From: Bradyrhizobium_A sp052115025
Lineage (GTDB): Bacteria; Pseudomonadota; Alphaproteobacteria; Rhizobiales; Xanthobacteraceae
NCBI RefSeq assembly: GCF_052115025.1
Contig: NZ_JBFRFW010000012.1
Span: forward strand, 62,001-126,000
Reading direction: 5' to 3'
DNA: 64,000 nt
The notes under the pieces are model-generated. The model searched no databases. It was not told the DNA's origin and saw only the letters and a program-made list of their open reading frames with translations. A program made the translations under genes and the position numbers. Positions 8,081 through 17,570 of the stretch are shown here, one piece after another (position 1 is the first letter of the stretch; every line of letters starts with the position of its first letter).

Positions 8081-8854
8081 ATGCCGCAACAGACTTTCGA
8101 TTACCCCGCGATGATCGCGGAGCTCAACGCGCTGTTGCGGCTCAAGACCACCGTGATCGGCATGAAGCTGTTCGCCAGCGCCGACGCCATGGCCGCGATC
8201 CCCAAGCTGCGCCGTCCCAATGCCGTGCACACCACCGACCAGATCGTCAGCATGGCCGCGCGGCTCGGCTGGACGGTCGGCATCACCGCTGATGATCTCG
8301 TCGGCGCGCAGTGCCGCGCGGTGATCGGCCTTGCGCCGCAGGACGAGACCTGGCTGTCGGGGACGCCCTATGTCGGTGTCTGGCACGCAACCGCGGAGGA
8401 CGCCCGCGCGCGCCAGGAGGCGCTGTGCGTGGTGCCGCACGGCCGCTATGAAGCGCTCGTCGTCAGCCCGCTCGCCAGCGGCCGGCTCGATCCGCCGGAC
8501 ATCTGCCTTGTCTACGCGACGCCCGGGCAGATGATCATCCTGATCAACGGCCTGCAGTACAGCGGCTACAAGAAGTTCGAATGGGGCGTCGTCGGCGAGA
8601 CCGCGTGTGCCGATTCATGGGGCCGCGCGCTCGCCACCGGCGAGCCCAGCCTGTCGCTGCCGTGCTATGCCGAGCGGCGCTATGGCGGCGTGCCGGATGA
8701 GGAGATGCTGATGGCGCTGTCGCCGGCGCATCTGCGCAAGGCGATCGCCGGCATGACCGCGCTCGCTGGCAACGGCCTGCGCTATCCGATCGCGCCCTAT
8801 GGCATCCAGAGCGATGTGCGTGCCGGCATGGGCGTCTCCTACAAGAAGCCATGA
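8081..8854 (+). CDS. DUF169 family protein
   Basis: A 257-residue soluble protein resembling the DUF169 family, whose function is not established. It has the conserved opening region on avoiding substrate mismatch (LLRLKTTVIGMKLF), cysteines in GAQCRAVIG, EALCVVP and GETACADSW, and the glycine-rich GLQYSGYKKFEWG. Spaced cysteines hint at metal or cluster binding, but I cannot show it. The ATG at 8081 opens the conserved part. An earlier ATG at 8039 would add a low-complexity stretch. It stands alone between the exporter and a small unknown gene. Confidence 0.75.
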   Translation: MPQQTFDYPAMIAELNALLRLKTTVIGMKLFASADAMAAIPKLRRPNAVHTTDQIVSMAARLGWTVGITADDLVGAQCRAVIGLAPQDETWLSGTPYVGVWHATAEDARARQEALCVVPHGRYEALVVSPLASGRLDPPDICLVYATPGQMIILINGLQYSGYKKFEWGVVGETACADSWGRALATGEPSLSLPCYAERRYGGVPDEEMLMALSPAHLRKAIAGMTALAGNGLRYPIAPYGIQSDVRAGMGVSYKKP

Positions 8855-8991
8855 AAAAAACGGATTCGCTCGAATCCGGATTCGTCCGATTGCAGGCCGC
8901 GCGACATGTTCCCGTCGCCGATCTCACCGGCGAGCAGGAACCTTCGCTTGGCTCGCGCGTTGATAGAGACGCAATCGGAGGACTATCTGGA

Positions 8992-9183
8992 ATGGATCAT
9001 GTTGTCGAAACCGCCGTCGCGCGCATCGTCGATACCTATGGCATGCTCTACAGCGCCGCCGAGGCCGAGCGGCGCCGCGACGAGGTGACAAAGTACGTCG
9101 ACAGGCTGTTCTGGAGCGGCCAGGACGACGGCAACCGTCTCGTTGTCGAAGGCCTTGCCTATCTTCGCCAACGCTACCACTGA
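8992..9183 (+). CDS. Small conserved-looking hypothetical protein, 63 residues
   Basis: A charged, helical protein starting MDHVVETAVARIVDTYGMLY and ending in GLAYLRQRYH. The ATG at 8992 has a well-placed GGAGGA about 10 bases upstream. A longer in-frame start at 8851 gives an N-terminal part without protein-like features, so the shorter form is preferred. I do not recognise a family. It is convergent with the next MFS gene. The hairpin-rich stretch at 9205-9236 between them may end transcription. Confidence 0.55.
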   Translation: MDHVVETAVARIVDTYGMLYSAAEAERRRDEVTKYVDRLFWSGQDDGNRLVVEGLAYLRQRYH

Positions 9184-9371
9184 CAGCGCTATCACTGACG
9201 GCGAGCGATCGGGGGGACCATACTCTCGCCGATCGCACCGCCCTCGTGCGACGGCGCATCGTCGTCGCTCTCCGCATTCGCATCCCGAAAGGCCAGCCAT
9301 GCAACGCTGAGCGACCTCCTCCCTCACGGGACGAGGCCGGCCACGACAAAATTAAAGACGGATCGCGTCTT

Positions 9372-10655
9372 TCAGGCCGCCTTGCTGTCCGCTGTCGCCA
9401 TCGCAAGCCCTTCTGCCGGCTCGGCTGTGGGATAGTGGCCGAGCGACAGGAACAGCGCCGCGGGAATGATCTGCAGAGCGGCGAGGATGACCAGCGGGAT
9501 CACGACGCTGCCGCAGGCTGCGGAGACCCAGGCGAACGCCATTGGACCGGCGGTCGCCCCCAGGAAAAAGGCGAACAGGAACCAGCCGAAGATGCGCGAC
9601 ACCGACCGGGTGCCGAAGTAGCGGCTGGCGAGATAGGGCAGCAGGTCGGTTTCACCGCCGAGTGCAAATCCCGACATGACCGCCGCCAGCAAGATGATCG
9701 TTGGAGCCGTCTGGGTGGCGTAGATCAGCGCGCAGCACGCCGACATCACGACCGTCATGACGCCGATGAGCGGTGCATGGACGCGATCGAGCAGATGACC
9801 GAAGCCGATGCGCCCGAACAGCACCGAGATGCCGACCACGGCCTGGATCTTGGCGATCTCCGCATGGCTCATGCCGGCGGTCTTGGTCAGGATATACACG
9901 ACGTTGGGCGCGATGGCATAGAACGACATGCCGATGAGGGCAAAGGCGATCGCCATCTTCCAGAAGGTCGTGGTGCCGATGATGGCGCCGACCGTCAGGC
10001 CGGGATCGCCATCATCGACAGACGCGCCGGCGTGGGCCGCCGGCGCGATGCCGTCGGGATGCAGGCCTAAGGGCGCCGGGCTGTCCTTGACCAGCCAGGC
10101 CACCAGCGGCAGGCAGACCACGAGTTCGACGGCAGCGAGCGTCAGCAGCGCTGCCGTCCAGCCGTGCTCGGCGATGATCTTCTGTCCGAAGATGGGAATG
10201 AGAAAACCGCCCACCGCCTGGGCGCTGGCAGCGAAGCCGAGCGCAAGGCCGCGCTTGCGGCTGAACCACAGCGCCAGCGCGCGGGCGTAGGACAGCACAT
10301 TGGTGCCGGCGCTGACGAGGCCGATCAGCGCGAAGGCGAGATAGAACTGCATCAGCGAGCCGACCTGGCTCAGCAGCACCAGCGCCACCGCGAACATCGC
10401 GATGCTCGCCACCGCAAAGCGGCGCGAGCCGAAGCGATCGAGCGGCCAGCCGCAGATCGGATAGGTGACGGTCTGCAGCAGCAGGAAGATGGTGGCGGCC
10501 TGGGCCACCTGCGGCTGGGTCCAGCCGAAATTCTGGGCCATCGCCGCCGCCAGCAGAGGGAAGCCCGCGGCGAAGAACGGCGCCGATCCGAACGCAATGC
10601 CGACACCTGAGCCGGCCACAACTTTCCACCCCGGGAAAAATCCCTGCCCTGCCAC
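9372..10655 (-). CDS. MFS transporter, oxalate/formate antiporter-like
   Basis: A 427-residue carrier with 12 predicted helices. Helix 2-3 has the loop motif GWPLDRFGSRRFAVAS and the second half GRIGFGHLLDRV, the two copies of the MFS signature. The helix 5 region GGFLIPIFGQ and the overall pattern resemble the monocarboxylate/oxalate-formate antiporter branch. No enzymes flank it to indicate the substrate. It lies downstream of and on the same strand as the periplasmic binding protein gene, but 253 bases separate them, so co-transcription is uncertain. Confidence 0.82.
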   Translation of the reverse strand: MAGQGFFPGWKVVAGSGVGIAFGSAPFFAAGFPLLAAAMAQNFGWTQPQVAQAATIFLLLQTVTYPICGWPLDRFGSRRFAVASIAMFAVALVLLSQVGSLMQFYLAFALIGLVSAGTNVLSYARALALWFSRKRGLALGFAASAQAVGGFLIPIFGQKIIAEHGWTAALLTLAAVELVVCLPLVAWLVKDSPAPLGLHPDGIAPAAHAGASVDDGDPGLTVGAIIGTTTFWKMAIAFALIGMSFYAIAPNVVYILTKTAGMSHAEIAKIQAVVGISVLFGRIGFGHLLDRVHAPLIGVMTVVMSACCALIYATQTAPTIILLAAVMSGFALGGETDLLPYLASRYFGTRSVSRIFGWFLFAFFLGATAGPMAFAWVSAACGSVVIPLVILAALQIIPAALFLSLGHYPTAEPAEGLAMATADSKAA

Positions 10656-10908
10656 GATACCCTATCTCCCCAATGACCGTTCTTGTGTCGGCTCCTGGCC
10701 TGTTCACGGCGCCAGGCCCCGCCTGTGCGCCGTACCGGAGCATGTCCCCATTCCATCAGCAATGATCGCCGACCCGGGACGAGCCGACGATCCTGTGGTG
10801 AAGCACGCGGCGATGGCCGTCCGATGACGACCGTGCGCGGCACGGGAGCGCATGATCGGGCGCGCCCCGGCGTTTGGCAAGCGCCAACTGCATGGCTCCC
10901 CAGCACGA

Positions 10909-12234
10909 TCAGCTGCGGTACATCCGCTTCAGCTTGCGCTCGGCGGAGGCCATCGCGGCCTTGGTGTCCTCGGCGCCGGTGCAATAGTTGGCGAACATGT
11001 CGACCACGATGAAGTCGGCGATCGCCGCCGCCGCGCTCTCGGTCATGGTGCCGATCCCTGCCGGCGTGGAGGCCGACTGGGCGACATCGCGATAGGGCGT
11101 GGTCTTGGGATCGGCGGTCCACACCGGATTGCTGTCGTAGCCGAGCAGGAAGTGCGACAGGTAGCCCTGCGCCGCCTCGATCCAGGGATTGAACTGCGCC
11201 GGCTCCAGCAGGAAGGCGGTGAACGCCTTGCAGGCCTGCGGATACTTGCTGAAGTTGAAGACCAGGATCGGGAAGCCGAGATGCAGCTCGCGCCGCTTGC
11301 CGTCGAGCCCGACGGGCAGATGCGCATGGTTGATGTCCTGCGCCATCACCGGGTTCTCGGTCTTCGCGGTGACATAGATCGAGATGCCGTTGGTGGTGAG
11401 ATAGAGCTGGCCGGCGAGGAACGCCTTGTTGTTGGAGCTGTCGTTCCACGACGACGTGCCGGGAATGAAGGTCTCGTACAGCGACTTGACATAGTCCAGC
11501 GCCTTCGCCGTCTCCGGTGAACTGACGATCACCTTGTTGGCCTTGTCGACGGTGGCGCCGCCATGGGCCCACAATGCCCAATGCAGCCAGCCATTGGCGT
11601 CGCCGGACGCATGGCCGATCGCCATGCCGGCGGGCGTGCCGTTCTTCTGCAGCGCCCTGCATAGCTCGCGGAAGCCGGCGAGATCGCCCGGGATCGCCTT
11701 GAAGCCGGCCTTCTCCACCGCACTGATGCGGTAGTTGACGAGGCCGCCGGTGGCGGCGACGGGAATGCCGATCCACTTGTTGCCCAACTTGCCGTAGGCC
11801 TCGCCCGACGGCGCCCAGCCGCCGCAGGTCTTGGCGAGATGGTCGGCGACATCGGTGAGATCGACGCATTTCTCCGGAAACAGGAACGGCAGCGAGTACA
11901 GCCCCCACACCATGTCGAGCCCCTGCCCGGTGTTGGCGGCCACCGATGCCTTGGGCTGGAGATCGTCATAGGATTCGTTGGAGACGTTGATCCTGACGCC
12001 GGTCGCCTTCTCGAAGGCGGCGACGATCTTCATGAAGGCGACATCCTCCGCCTCGACGAAGCGCTTCCAGCGCAGCATGTTGATGGTGGCGCCGGCCTCC
12101 GGCTTCCATGGCGCGCTCTGGGCGAAGGCCTTGGCGCGCCCGAGCAACTGGTCCGCGGACATCGTGGCCGCGGCGGCGAGCACGGTCGCTGCGCCAGAGA
12201 GCAAACGTCGTCGATCCCAGCCGAACCCGGTCAT
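10909..12234 (-). CDS. Orphan ABC extracellular solute-binding protein (family 1), Tat-exported
   Basis: A 441-residue protein with an N-terminal twin-arginine signal (DRRRLLSGAATVLAAAAT). The mature part resembles carbohydrate-type (family 1) binding proteins, with INMLRWKRFVEAEDVAF, then DMVWGLYSLPFLFPEK and WIGIPVAATGGLVNYR. It would bind its ligand in the periplasm and pass it to an ABC permease. No permease or ATPase gene is adjacent, which is unusual because these genes normally sit in operons. The start at MTGFGWDRRR places the Tat motif within the first ten residues. The in-frame upstream extension to 12300 has no signal-like character. Confidence 0.85.
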   Translation of the reverse strand: MTGFGWDRRRLLSGAATVLAAAATMSADQLLGRAKAFAQSAPWKPEAGATINMLRWKRFVEAEDVAFMKIVAAFEKATGVRINVSNESYDDLQPKASVAANTGQGLDMVWGLYSLPFLFPEKCVDLTDVADHLAKTCGGWAPSGEAYGKLGNKWIGIPVAATGGLVNYRISAVEKAGFKAIPGDLAGFRELCRALQKNGTPAGMAIGHASGDANGWLHWALWAHGGATVDKANKVIVSSPETAKALDYVKSLYETFIPGTSSWNDSSNNKAFLAGQLYLTTNGISIYVTAKTENPVMAQDINHAHLPVGLDGKRRELHLGFPILVFNFSKYPQACKAFTAFLLEPAQFNPWIEAAQGYLSHFLLGYDSNPVWTADPKTTPYRDVAQSASTPAGIGTMTESAAAAIADFIVVDMFANYCTGAEDTKAAMASAERKLKRMYRS

Positions 12235-12440
12235 TGCGTCTCCTCCATGTTGGACCGGGTCGCTGCCCGGCCATTCTTGATTGCGCAGGAGGATAGACAC
12301 TCGCCTGTTCGCTGTCGAACCGCGGCGCGCCGCACCCGCAGTGCTGCGCGCCTACGCCGCACACCGGGCGCTGTGCACAGCGATTTCGACACACCGCAAC
12401 ACGAGCCTGCCGCAGCGCAATGGAATGAAACGCAGGTAAT

Positions 12441-12467
12441 AAAAAAGCCCGGCGTCGCCGCCGGGCT
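12441..12467 (-). terminator. Rho-independent terminator of the outer-membrane protein gene
   Basis: Arms AGCCCGGC (12446-12453) and GCCGGGCT (12460-12467) enclose a 6-base loop. They are followed on the minus strand by a U tract, from the A run at 12441-12446. It is placed 27 bases after the porin stop. Confidence 0.85.
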
Positions 12468-12493
12468 CGAAGTCGATGGAGGGATGACGATCG

Positions 12494-13258
12494 TCAGTAA
12501 CGAGCGACGACCGGGCCGCCGAACTTGTAGCTGATCCGTCCGGTGACCGTGGAGATGGTCAGGTGGTCCTTGAACGACTCGGTGCCGAGCGTCGCCGGCG
12601 TATTGGACACCGTGAAGGTCTGCTTGCCGAAGTCCATGTAGTTGTATTCGACGCCGACGACCCAGTTGCCGGCCACGGCATATTCGAGGCCGGCACCGAC
12701 CACGAAACCGCTCTGCCAGTCACTGTAGTTCAGGCTGTTACCGAGGGTGTCGAAGTTGACGGTCTTGAGCTGCGCGCCGGCATAACCGCCCTTGATATAG
12801 GGCAGCCAGTTGTTGAGCGCGTAGCCGACCCGGCCGGTCACGGTGGTGGTGAAGTCGACCTTGGCGCGCAGGCTGTCGGTCGCCGGGAAGAAGATGCTGG
12901 TGTCGGTGCGCTTGAGGCTCGTGCCGTTGAACTGCGCCTCGAGGCCGATCACCCAGCTCGAGAGCTGCCAGTTGTAGCCGATCTGGCCGCCATAGACCGC
13001 GCCGGTCGGCTTGATGCTCTGCGCACCGCCATTGGTCCAGAAGCCCCCTCCGGGGATCAGGTCGGTGTGGCGGTCGCGGCCCCAGCCATAGCCGGCATCC
13101 GCGCCGACATAGAAGCCGGACCAGTCATAGACCGGCTGGAGCAGCGGCGCCGGCGCCTTGGTATAGGGGCGCGCCGCGAGATCCGCAGCGTTGGCCGAAC
13201 CGATGCCGCCGACAGCGAGGGCGGCTGCGAACAAGGTGGTCTTGATGTGAAGCGTCAT
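12494..13258 (-). CDS. Omp25/Omp31-like outer-membrane beta-barrel protein
   Basis: A 254-residue protein with a clear Sec signal (MTLHIKTTLFAAALAVGGIG, cleavage near SANA|AD). The conserved opening DWSGFYVGADAGYGWG of rhizobial Omp25/31-type porins follows. The remainder alternates polar and hydrophobic residues in an eight-stranded barrel pattern. The chain ends in an aromatic residue (VVARY), as outer-membrane proteins do for BAM insertion. The role is structural and surface-related, with no defined substrate. It is a single-gene unit with its own terminator. Confidence 0.9.
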   Translation of the reverse strand: MTLHIKTTLFAAALAVGGIGSANAADLAARPYTKAPAPLLQPVYDWSGFYVGADAGYGWGRDRHTDLIPGGGFWTNGGAQSIKPTGAVYGGQIGYNWQLSSWVIGLEAQFNGTSLKRTDTSIFFPATDSLRAKVDFTTTVTGRVGYALNNWLPYIKGGYAGAQLKTVNFDTLGNSLNYSDWQSGFVVGAGLEYAVAGNWVVGVEYNYMDFGKQTFTVSNTPATLGTESFKDHLTISTVTGRISYKFGGPVVARY

Positions 13259-13522
13259 GTGGATTTCCCCGGAACTGCATCATCAGCCTATACGGGCGCG
13301 TCGATTTGTCTGTAACTCTGCAGCAACAAATAGAAATACAACCATTACGCGAAGCTTACGTGAGTCAACCATTTGAAAAATCTACGGAGTTTCGAGATCC
13401 AGAACCGTCCTTGACGACCCGGAAACGCGTCAGCGCCACCACCGGACCTCCCGAACGGAGGCCGGCGGCGGCGCTGCGGCAATTGGCAGCCTTTTCCCGG
13501 CGCGAATCAGCGAATCAGCCGG

Positions 13523-15211
13523 TCACGCCGCACGGATGTTGGCGAGGAAGCGGTCGACGTCGGCACGCAGCGTCGCCGACTGGCGGCTGAGCTCCTCGGC
13601 CGACACCAGCACCTGGTTGGCCGCGGTGCCGGTCTCGCCGGCCGCCTGGTTGACGCCGACGATGGTCTGCGACACCTGGCCGGTGCCCTCGGCCGCCTGC
13701 TGGACATTGCGGGCGATCTCCTGGGTCGCGGCGCCCTGCTCCTCCACCGCGGACGCGATAGTGGTGGCGATCTCGTTGATGGCGGCGATGGTGCCGCTGA
13801 TGCTGCCGATCGCCGCGACCGCCTCGCCGGTGGCCTGCTGCATGGCGGCGACCTGGGCGGAAATCTCCTCGGTGGCCTTGGCGGTCTGGCTCGCCAGCGA
13901 CTTCACCTCGTTGGCGACGACCGCGAAGCCGCGGCCGGCTTCGCCCGCGCGCGCCGCCTCGATGGTGGCGTTGAGCGCCAGCAGGTTGGTCTGGCTGGCG
14001 ATGTCGCTGATCAGCTTGACGACGTCGCCGATCTTCTGCGCCGCCGACGACAGGCCCTGCACGGTGGCGTTGGTGCGGTTGGCTTCCTGCACCGCCTTGG
14101 CGGCGATCTCGGTCGACTGCGTCACCTGGCGGCCGATCTCGCCGACCGACGACGACAACTCCTCGGTCGCGACCGCGACCGTCTGGACATTGGACGTCGC
14201 CTGGCCGGCGGCGGTCGCCACCGTCGACGCCTGGCGGCTCGCCTCCTCGGCGGTCGCCGACATCGTCTGCGACATCGAACGCATGCCGCTGGCGGACTGG
14301 CCGAGGGTGTCGAGCGAGGCGCGCACGCCGGTCTCGAACTCGTCGGCGAGACGGCCGAGGAAGTGCTTCTTCTCGTCTTCCGACTTCTGCTTCAGCGCAT
14401 CCTGCTCGGCGCGCAGCCGCGCGGTCTCCTGCATGTTGTCCTTGAACACCTGCACCGACTGCGCCATCGCGCCGACCTCGTCGCCGCGTTCGAGCGCCGG
14501 GATCGCGGTGTGCGCGTCGCCGCCGGCGAGCTTGCGCATCGCCGCGGTCATGCCGGTGATGGGATTGACGATGCTGCGTCCCAGCAGCACGGACATGCCG
14601 ACCACCAGCAGCAGCGCCACCACGGACAGGCCGCCGATCCATTCGACCTGCGACCAGAAGATGGCATTGACGTCGTCGAGATAGATGCCGGCGCCCATCG
14701 ACCAGTTATAGGGCTTGTAGCCCAGGGCGTAGACGATCTTCGGCTGCGGCTCGGTGGCGCCGACCTTGGGGAAGCGGAAGGTGCTGAAGCCCGATCCCGG
14801 TCCCTTGCTCACCAGCTCGACCTGTTCGCGGGTGAAATAGACGCCATCCGGATCGGGGCTGTTCATCAGGTTCTTGCCCTCGACCTTGGGATTGGGGTGG
14901 GCGACCACGTTGCCGCTCATGTCGAGGGCGTAGAAGTAGTCGTTGTCCTTGCCGAACCGCAGGCTGCGCAGCAGCGTCTTGCTGCGCTCCAGCATCTCCG
15001 CCTCGGACAGTCCCGCCTTCTTCGCCGTCTCGCGGTCGAAGTCGAGCGCCTGCTGGGTCACGCGCACGAGATCCTGCAGCTTGGCCTTGCGATCCTCCAG
15101 CAGATTGCTCTTGAGCGTCGACAGTCCGACCGCGGCCACCGCGCCGATGCCGAGCACCGCGAGGCACACCATGATCATGAGCTTGGAGGAAATCCGCAAA
15201 TTGCCGAGCAT
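13523..15211 (-). CDS. Methyl-accepting chemotaxis protein with periplasmic sCache_2-type sensor
   Basis: A 562-residue chemoreceptor. A first transmembrane helix at about 9-31 precedes a periplasmic domain of about 150 residues containing DNDYFYALDMSGNVVAHPNP and GYKPYNWSMGAGIYLDDV. These are hallmarks of single-Cache sensors for small organic acids and similar ligands. A second helix (about 190-210), a HAMP domain and the cytoplasmic four-helix bundle follow, with the signalling tip IASQTNLLALNATIEAARAG and AGRGFAVVANEVKSLA. No C-terminal CheR tether pentapeptide is seen. The ATG at 15211 begins directly before the first helix. No chemotaxis kinase genes are nearby. Confidence 0.93.
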   Translation of the reverse strand: MLGNLRISSKLMIMVCLAVLGIGAVAAVGLSTLKSNLLEDRKAKLQDLVRVTQQALDFDRETAKKAGLSEAEMLERSKTLLRSLRFGKDNDYFYALDMSGNVVAHPNPKVEGKNLMNSPDPDGVYFTREQVELVSKGPGSGFSTFRFPKVGATEPQPKIVYALGYKPYNWSMGAGIYLDDVNAIFWSQVEWIGGLSVVALLLVVGMSVLLGRSIVNPITGMTAAMRKLAGGDAHTAIPALERGDEVGAMAQSVQVFKDNMQETARLRAEQDALKQKSEDEKKHFLGRLADEFETGVRASLDTLGQSASGMRSMSQTMSATAEEASRQASTVATAAGQATSNVQTVAVATEELSSSVGEIGRQVTQSTEIAAKAVQEANRTNATVQGLSSAAQKIGDVVKLISDIASQTNLLALNATIEAARAGEAGRGFAVVANEVKSLASQTAKATEEISAQVAAMQQATGEAVAAIGSISGTIAAINEIATTIASAVEEQGAATQEIARNVQQAAEGTGQVSQTIVGVNQAAGETGTAANQVLVSAEELSRQSATLRADVDRFLANIRAA

Positions 15212-15463
15212 CACGTACCCTTCCGGAATCGCCGAGAACAATGCGGCGCCCGCAGGCGCCGCAACATGATACCTCTGCTAGCGTAAATTGATGAAAGTGC
15301 CCCTAACAATAGCCCCACGCGGCTCCCGCACATTGTCGCAGCCCCCGGGGCGTGGATGGCCCAGTCCGCCGTGCCGGTCATGGCCCTTCGGCCCGATCGC
15401 GCCCGCAGCTAGCGTGCGCGGCGACACCCGATCGAGCCCCCGATCGAGCCGGAGACCCATCCG

Positions 15464-15922
15464 ATGCTTGCTCCCGACAGGAGACACTTCAACCTCACCG
15501 CCGTGACATCGCTGCTCGCGGCCGCCCTGGCCCTGCCCGCGCGTCCGGCGTCATCCGCCGACGGCCCGGCGGCAACGCCATCCGGCACAGCGTCGACGCG
15601 CCGCGCAGTCATCGCCGAGCGACTGCCCGGACCGGACGCGCGCCTGATGAGCCTGATCGAGATCACCTATCCGCCGGGCACGGGATCGCCCGAGCACCTG
15701 CATGCCAACGGCGTGATGGCCTTCGTCGTGGCGGGGTCGATCGTGTCCCGGGTCGGCGACGGACCGGAGCGGACCTATGGCCGCGGCGAGGCCTGGTGGG
15801 AACCGCCGGGCGCGATCCACCGGGTGTCGCGCAACGCCAGCACCTCGGAGCCGGCGACGCTGCTCGCGATCTATGTCGCGCCCGCGGACGCGAGCCCGGC
15901 CGACCTGATGAAGCCGATCTGA
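15464..15922 (+). CDS. Exported cupin-domain protein
   Basis: A 152-residue protein with an N-terminal signal-like segment (DRRHFNLTAVTSLLAAALAL) ending near PASSAD. A twin-arginine pair makes Tat export possible. The single cupin domain shows motif 1 as PEHLHANGVMAFVVAGS and motif 2 as WWEPPGAIHRVSRNAS, with histidines that could bind a metal. A role in binding or converting a small molecule in the periplasm is an inference. It is divergent from the chemoreceptor and is followed by a good terminator. Confidence 0.8.
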   Translation: MLAPDRRHFNLTAVTSLLAAALALPARPASSADGPAATPSGTASTRRAVIAERLPGPDARLMSLIEITYPPGTGSPEHLHANGVMAFVVAGSIVSRVGDGPERTYGRGEAWWEPPGAIHRVSRNASTSEPATLLAIYVAPADASPADLMKPI

Positions 15923-15969
15923 CGCCGGCGCGGCGGGCCCCTGCAGAACCATCGTTTCCCTCCAACTTG

Positions 15970-15994
15970 AGCCGGGCCCGCGCCCGGCTTTTTT
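15970..15994 (+). terminator. Rho-independent terminator after the cupin gene
   Basis: Arms AGCCGGGC (15970-15977) and GCCCGGCT (15982-15989) enclose a 4-base loop and are followed by TTTTTT. It lies about 48 bases after the cupin stop and before the convergent MocR gene. Confidence 0.88.
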
Positions 15995-16043
15995 GTTGGG
16001 TGAATTCCAGGTCAAGCGGCCATCGTTCGCGTGGCCGGCGCGC

Positions 16044-17486
16044 TCACTTTCGTCGGGATGCGCTGTCGCTGCGCGGCGTCGCCGCGCCCGCGATCCCCGG
16101 CAGCGCCTCGCGCAGGCGCCGCGCGATCCGCGGCGCATCGCGTTCGGCAACATTGGTGAACGACAGCAGCAGCGCCGGATCGCACGCCACCTCGATCGCG
16201 CAGTCGCGCAGCGCGCCGGGCGCGAGCCCGTGCGCCGCCGCGGCCTGCGCCAGCGCGACATCATCGGCGCCCGCCGGCAGCCGTGCCACCAGATGCATGC
16301 CGCCGGCGTGGTGGTCGATGCGCAGCGCCGCGCCGAATGTCCGCGCCAGCGCCTCGGCCAGCGCGTCGCGCCGCGCGCCGTAGAGCCCGCGCATCCGCCG
16401 CAGGTGCCGTGCGAAATGTCCCTGTGCGATGAAATTCGCAACCACCGCTTGCTCCAGCGCCGGCAGGCCGGTGCCGAACAGCCGGCATGCGGTCGCGAAC
16501 GCTTCGACGAGGCCGTCGGGTACCACGAGGTAGCCGAGCCGCAGCGACGGAAACAGCGTCTTGCTGAAGCTGCCGACATAGAGCACACGCTCGCCGCGAT
16601 CGAGGCTCTTGAGCGCCGGCAGCGGCCGGCCGCTGTAGCGAAACTCGCTGTCGTAATCGTCCTCGATCACGAACGCGCCGGCCGTCTCCGCCCAGGCCAG
16701 CAGTGCCTGGCGGCGTGGCAAGCTCAGCGACACGCCGAGCGGGCTGTGATGCGAGGGCGTCACCACCGCAAAGCGCGCCCGCGGCGCGCGGCGCCGCCCC
16801 GCGGCGACATCGAGGCCGGCGGCATCGACCGGGACCGGCACGAGCCGCGCGCCGGCATGCTCCAGCGCCCGTCGCGCCCGCAGATAGCCGGGATCCTCGA
16901 ACCACGCCTGATCGCCCGGCCGCAGCAGCACCCGCGCGATCAGGCCGACGCCGCCCTGGTAGCCGGCGCAGACGATGACCTGAGACGCGGTGCAGGCGAT
17001 GCCGCGCGACGTCGCGAGATAGCCGGCGATGGCCTCGCGCAGCGGGCCGAAGCCGGCGGGGTCCGGATAGGCCAGCGAAGCGGGCGATGTCATGCGGGCC
17101 TGCCGCGCCACGAGGCGCGACCACAGCTTGCGCGGGAAAGCATCGAGCGCCGGCAGCCCCATCTCGAGCGGCCGCACCGCCGGGAGCGCTGCGGCACGCG
17201 CCGGCCGTGCCGGTCGGCGCCGTGGCGCGGGCGTGGACGGTGCGAGCTCCGGGGAGACGATGGTGCCGCGCGGGCCGCGGCTGATGATGTAGCCCTCGCC
17301 CGAAAGCAGGGCATAGGCGGTGTCGATGGTGCCGCGCGCGGCGTGGAGCTGGGCCGCAAGGCTGCGCGCCGACGGCAGGCGGTCGCCGGGGCGCAATTGT
17401 CCGCTTTCGATCGCCATGCGGATGCTGTCGTGGATCTGGCGATACAGCGGGGCGGACTGGTCACGATCAAGGTTCAGGGCGCGCAT
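16044..17486 (-). CDS. MocR/PdxR-type GntR regulator with aminotransferase domain
   Basis: A 480-residue fusion. An N-terminal GntR winged helix (LYRQIHDSIRMAIESGQLRP, then LPSARSLAAQL) is joined by a Pro/Arg-rich linker of about 35 residues to a fold-type I aminotransferase domain. The pyridoxal-phosphate lysine is in YVGSFSKTLFPSLRLGY, and the cofactor aspartate region is VIEDDYDSEFRYSG. Family members use PLP as sensor cofactor and control vitamin B6, GABA or taurine genes. No such target lies adjacent. The genes on either side (cupin and deoxyribosyltransferase-like) do not suggest an obvious target. Confidence 0.93.
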   Translation of the reverse strand: MRALNLDRDQSAPLYRQIHDSIRMAIESGQLRPGDRLPSARSLAAQLHAARGTIDTAYALLSGEGYIISRGPRGTIVSPELAPSTPAPRRRPARPARAAALPAVRPLEMGLPALDAFPRKLWSRLVARQARMTSPASLAYPDPAGFGPLREAIAGYLATSRGIACTASQVIVCAGYQGGVGLIARVLLRPGDQAWFEDPGYLRARRALEHAGARLVPVPVDAAGLDVAAGRRRAPRARFAVVTPSHHSPLGVSLSLPRRQALLAWAETAGAFVIEDDYDSEFRYSGRPLPALKSLDRGERVLYVGSFSKTLFPSLRLGYLVVPDGLVEAFATACRLFGTGLPALEQAVVANFIAQGHFARHLRRMRGLYGARRDALAEALARTFGAALRIDHHAGGMHLVARLPAGADDVALAQAAAAHGLAPGALRDCAIEVACDPALLLSFTNVAERDAPRIARRLREALPGIAGAATPRSDSASRRK

Positions 17487-17570
17487 GCGGCTCTCCCGGC
17501 GCCGCGGCGCCCGATGGCCCTATGATCTAGTGACAATCAGCCGAACTGGCCAGACCATGGCCCGCGCCGG

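Noticed and set aside
9205..9236. GCGATCGG/CCGATCGC hairpin between convergent genes considered as a terminator
   Set aside because: No T tract follows on either strand. It was left as a possible structure only.
16261..17124. Second open frame on the minus strand overlapping the MocR gene
   Set aside because: Low-complexity Gly/Arg/Ala frame. The MocR frame carries the PLP lysine and the winged helix.
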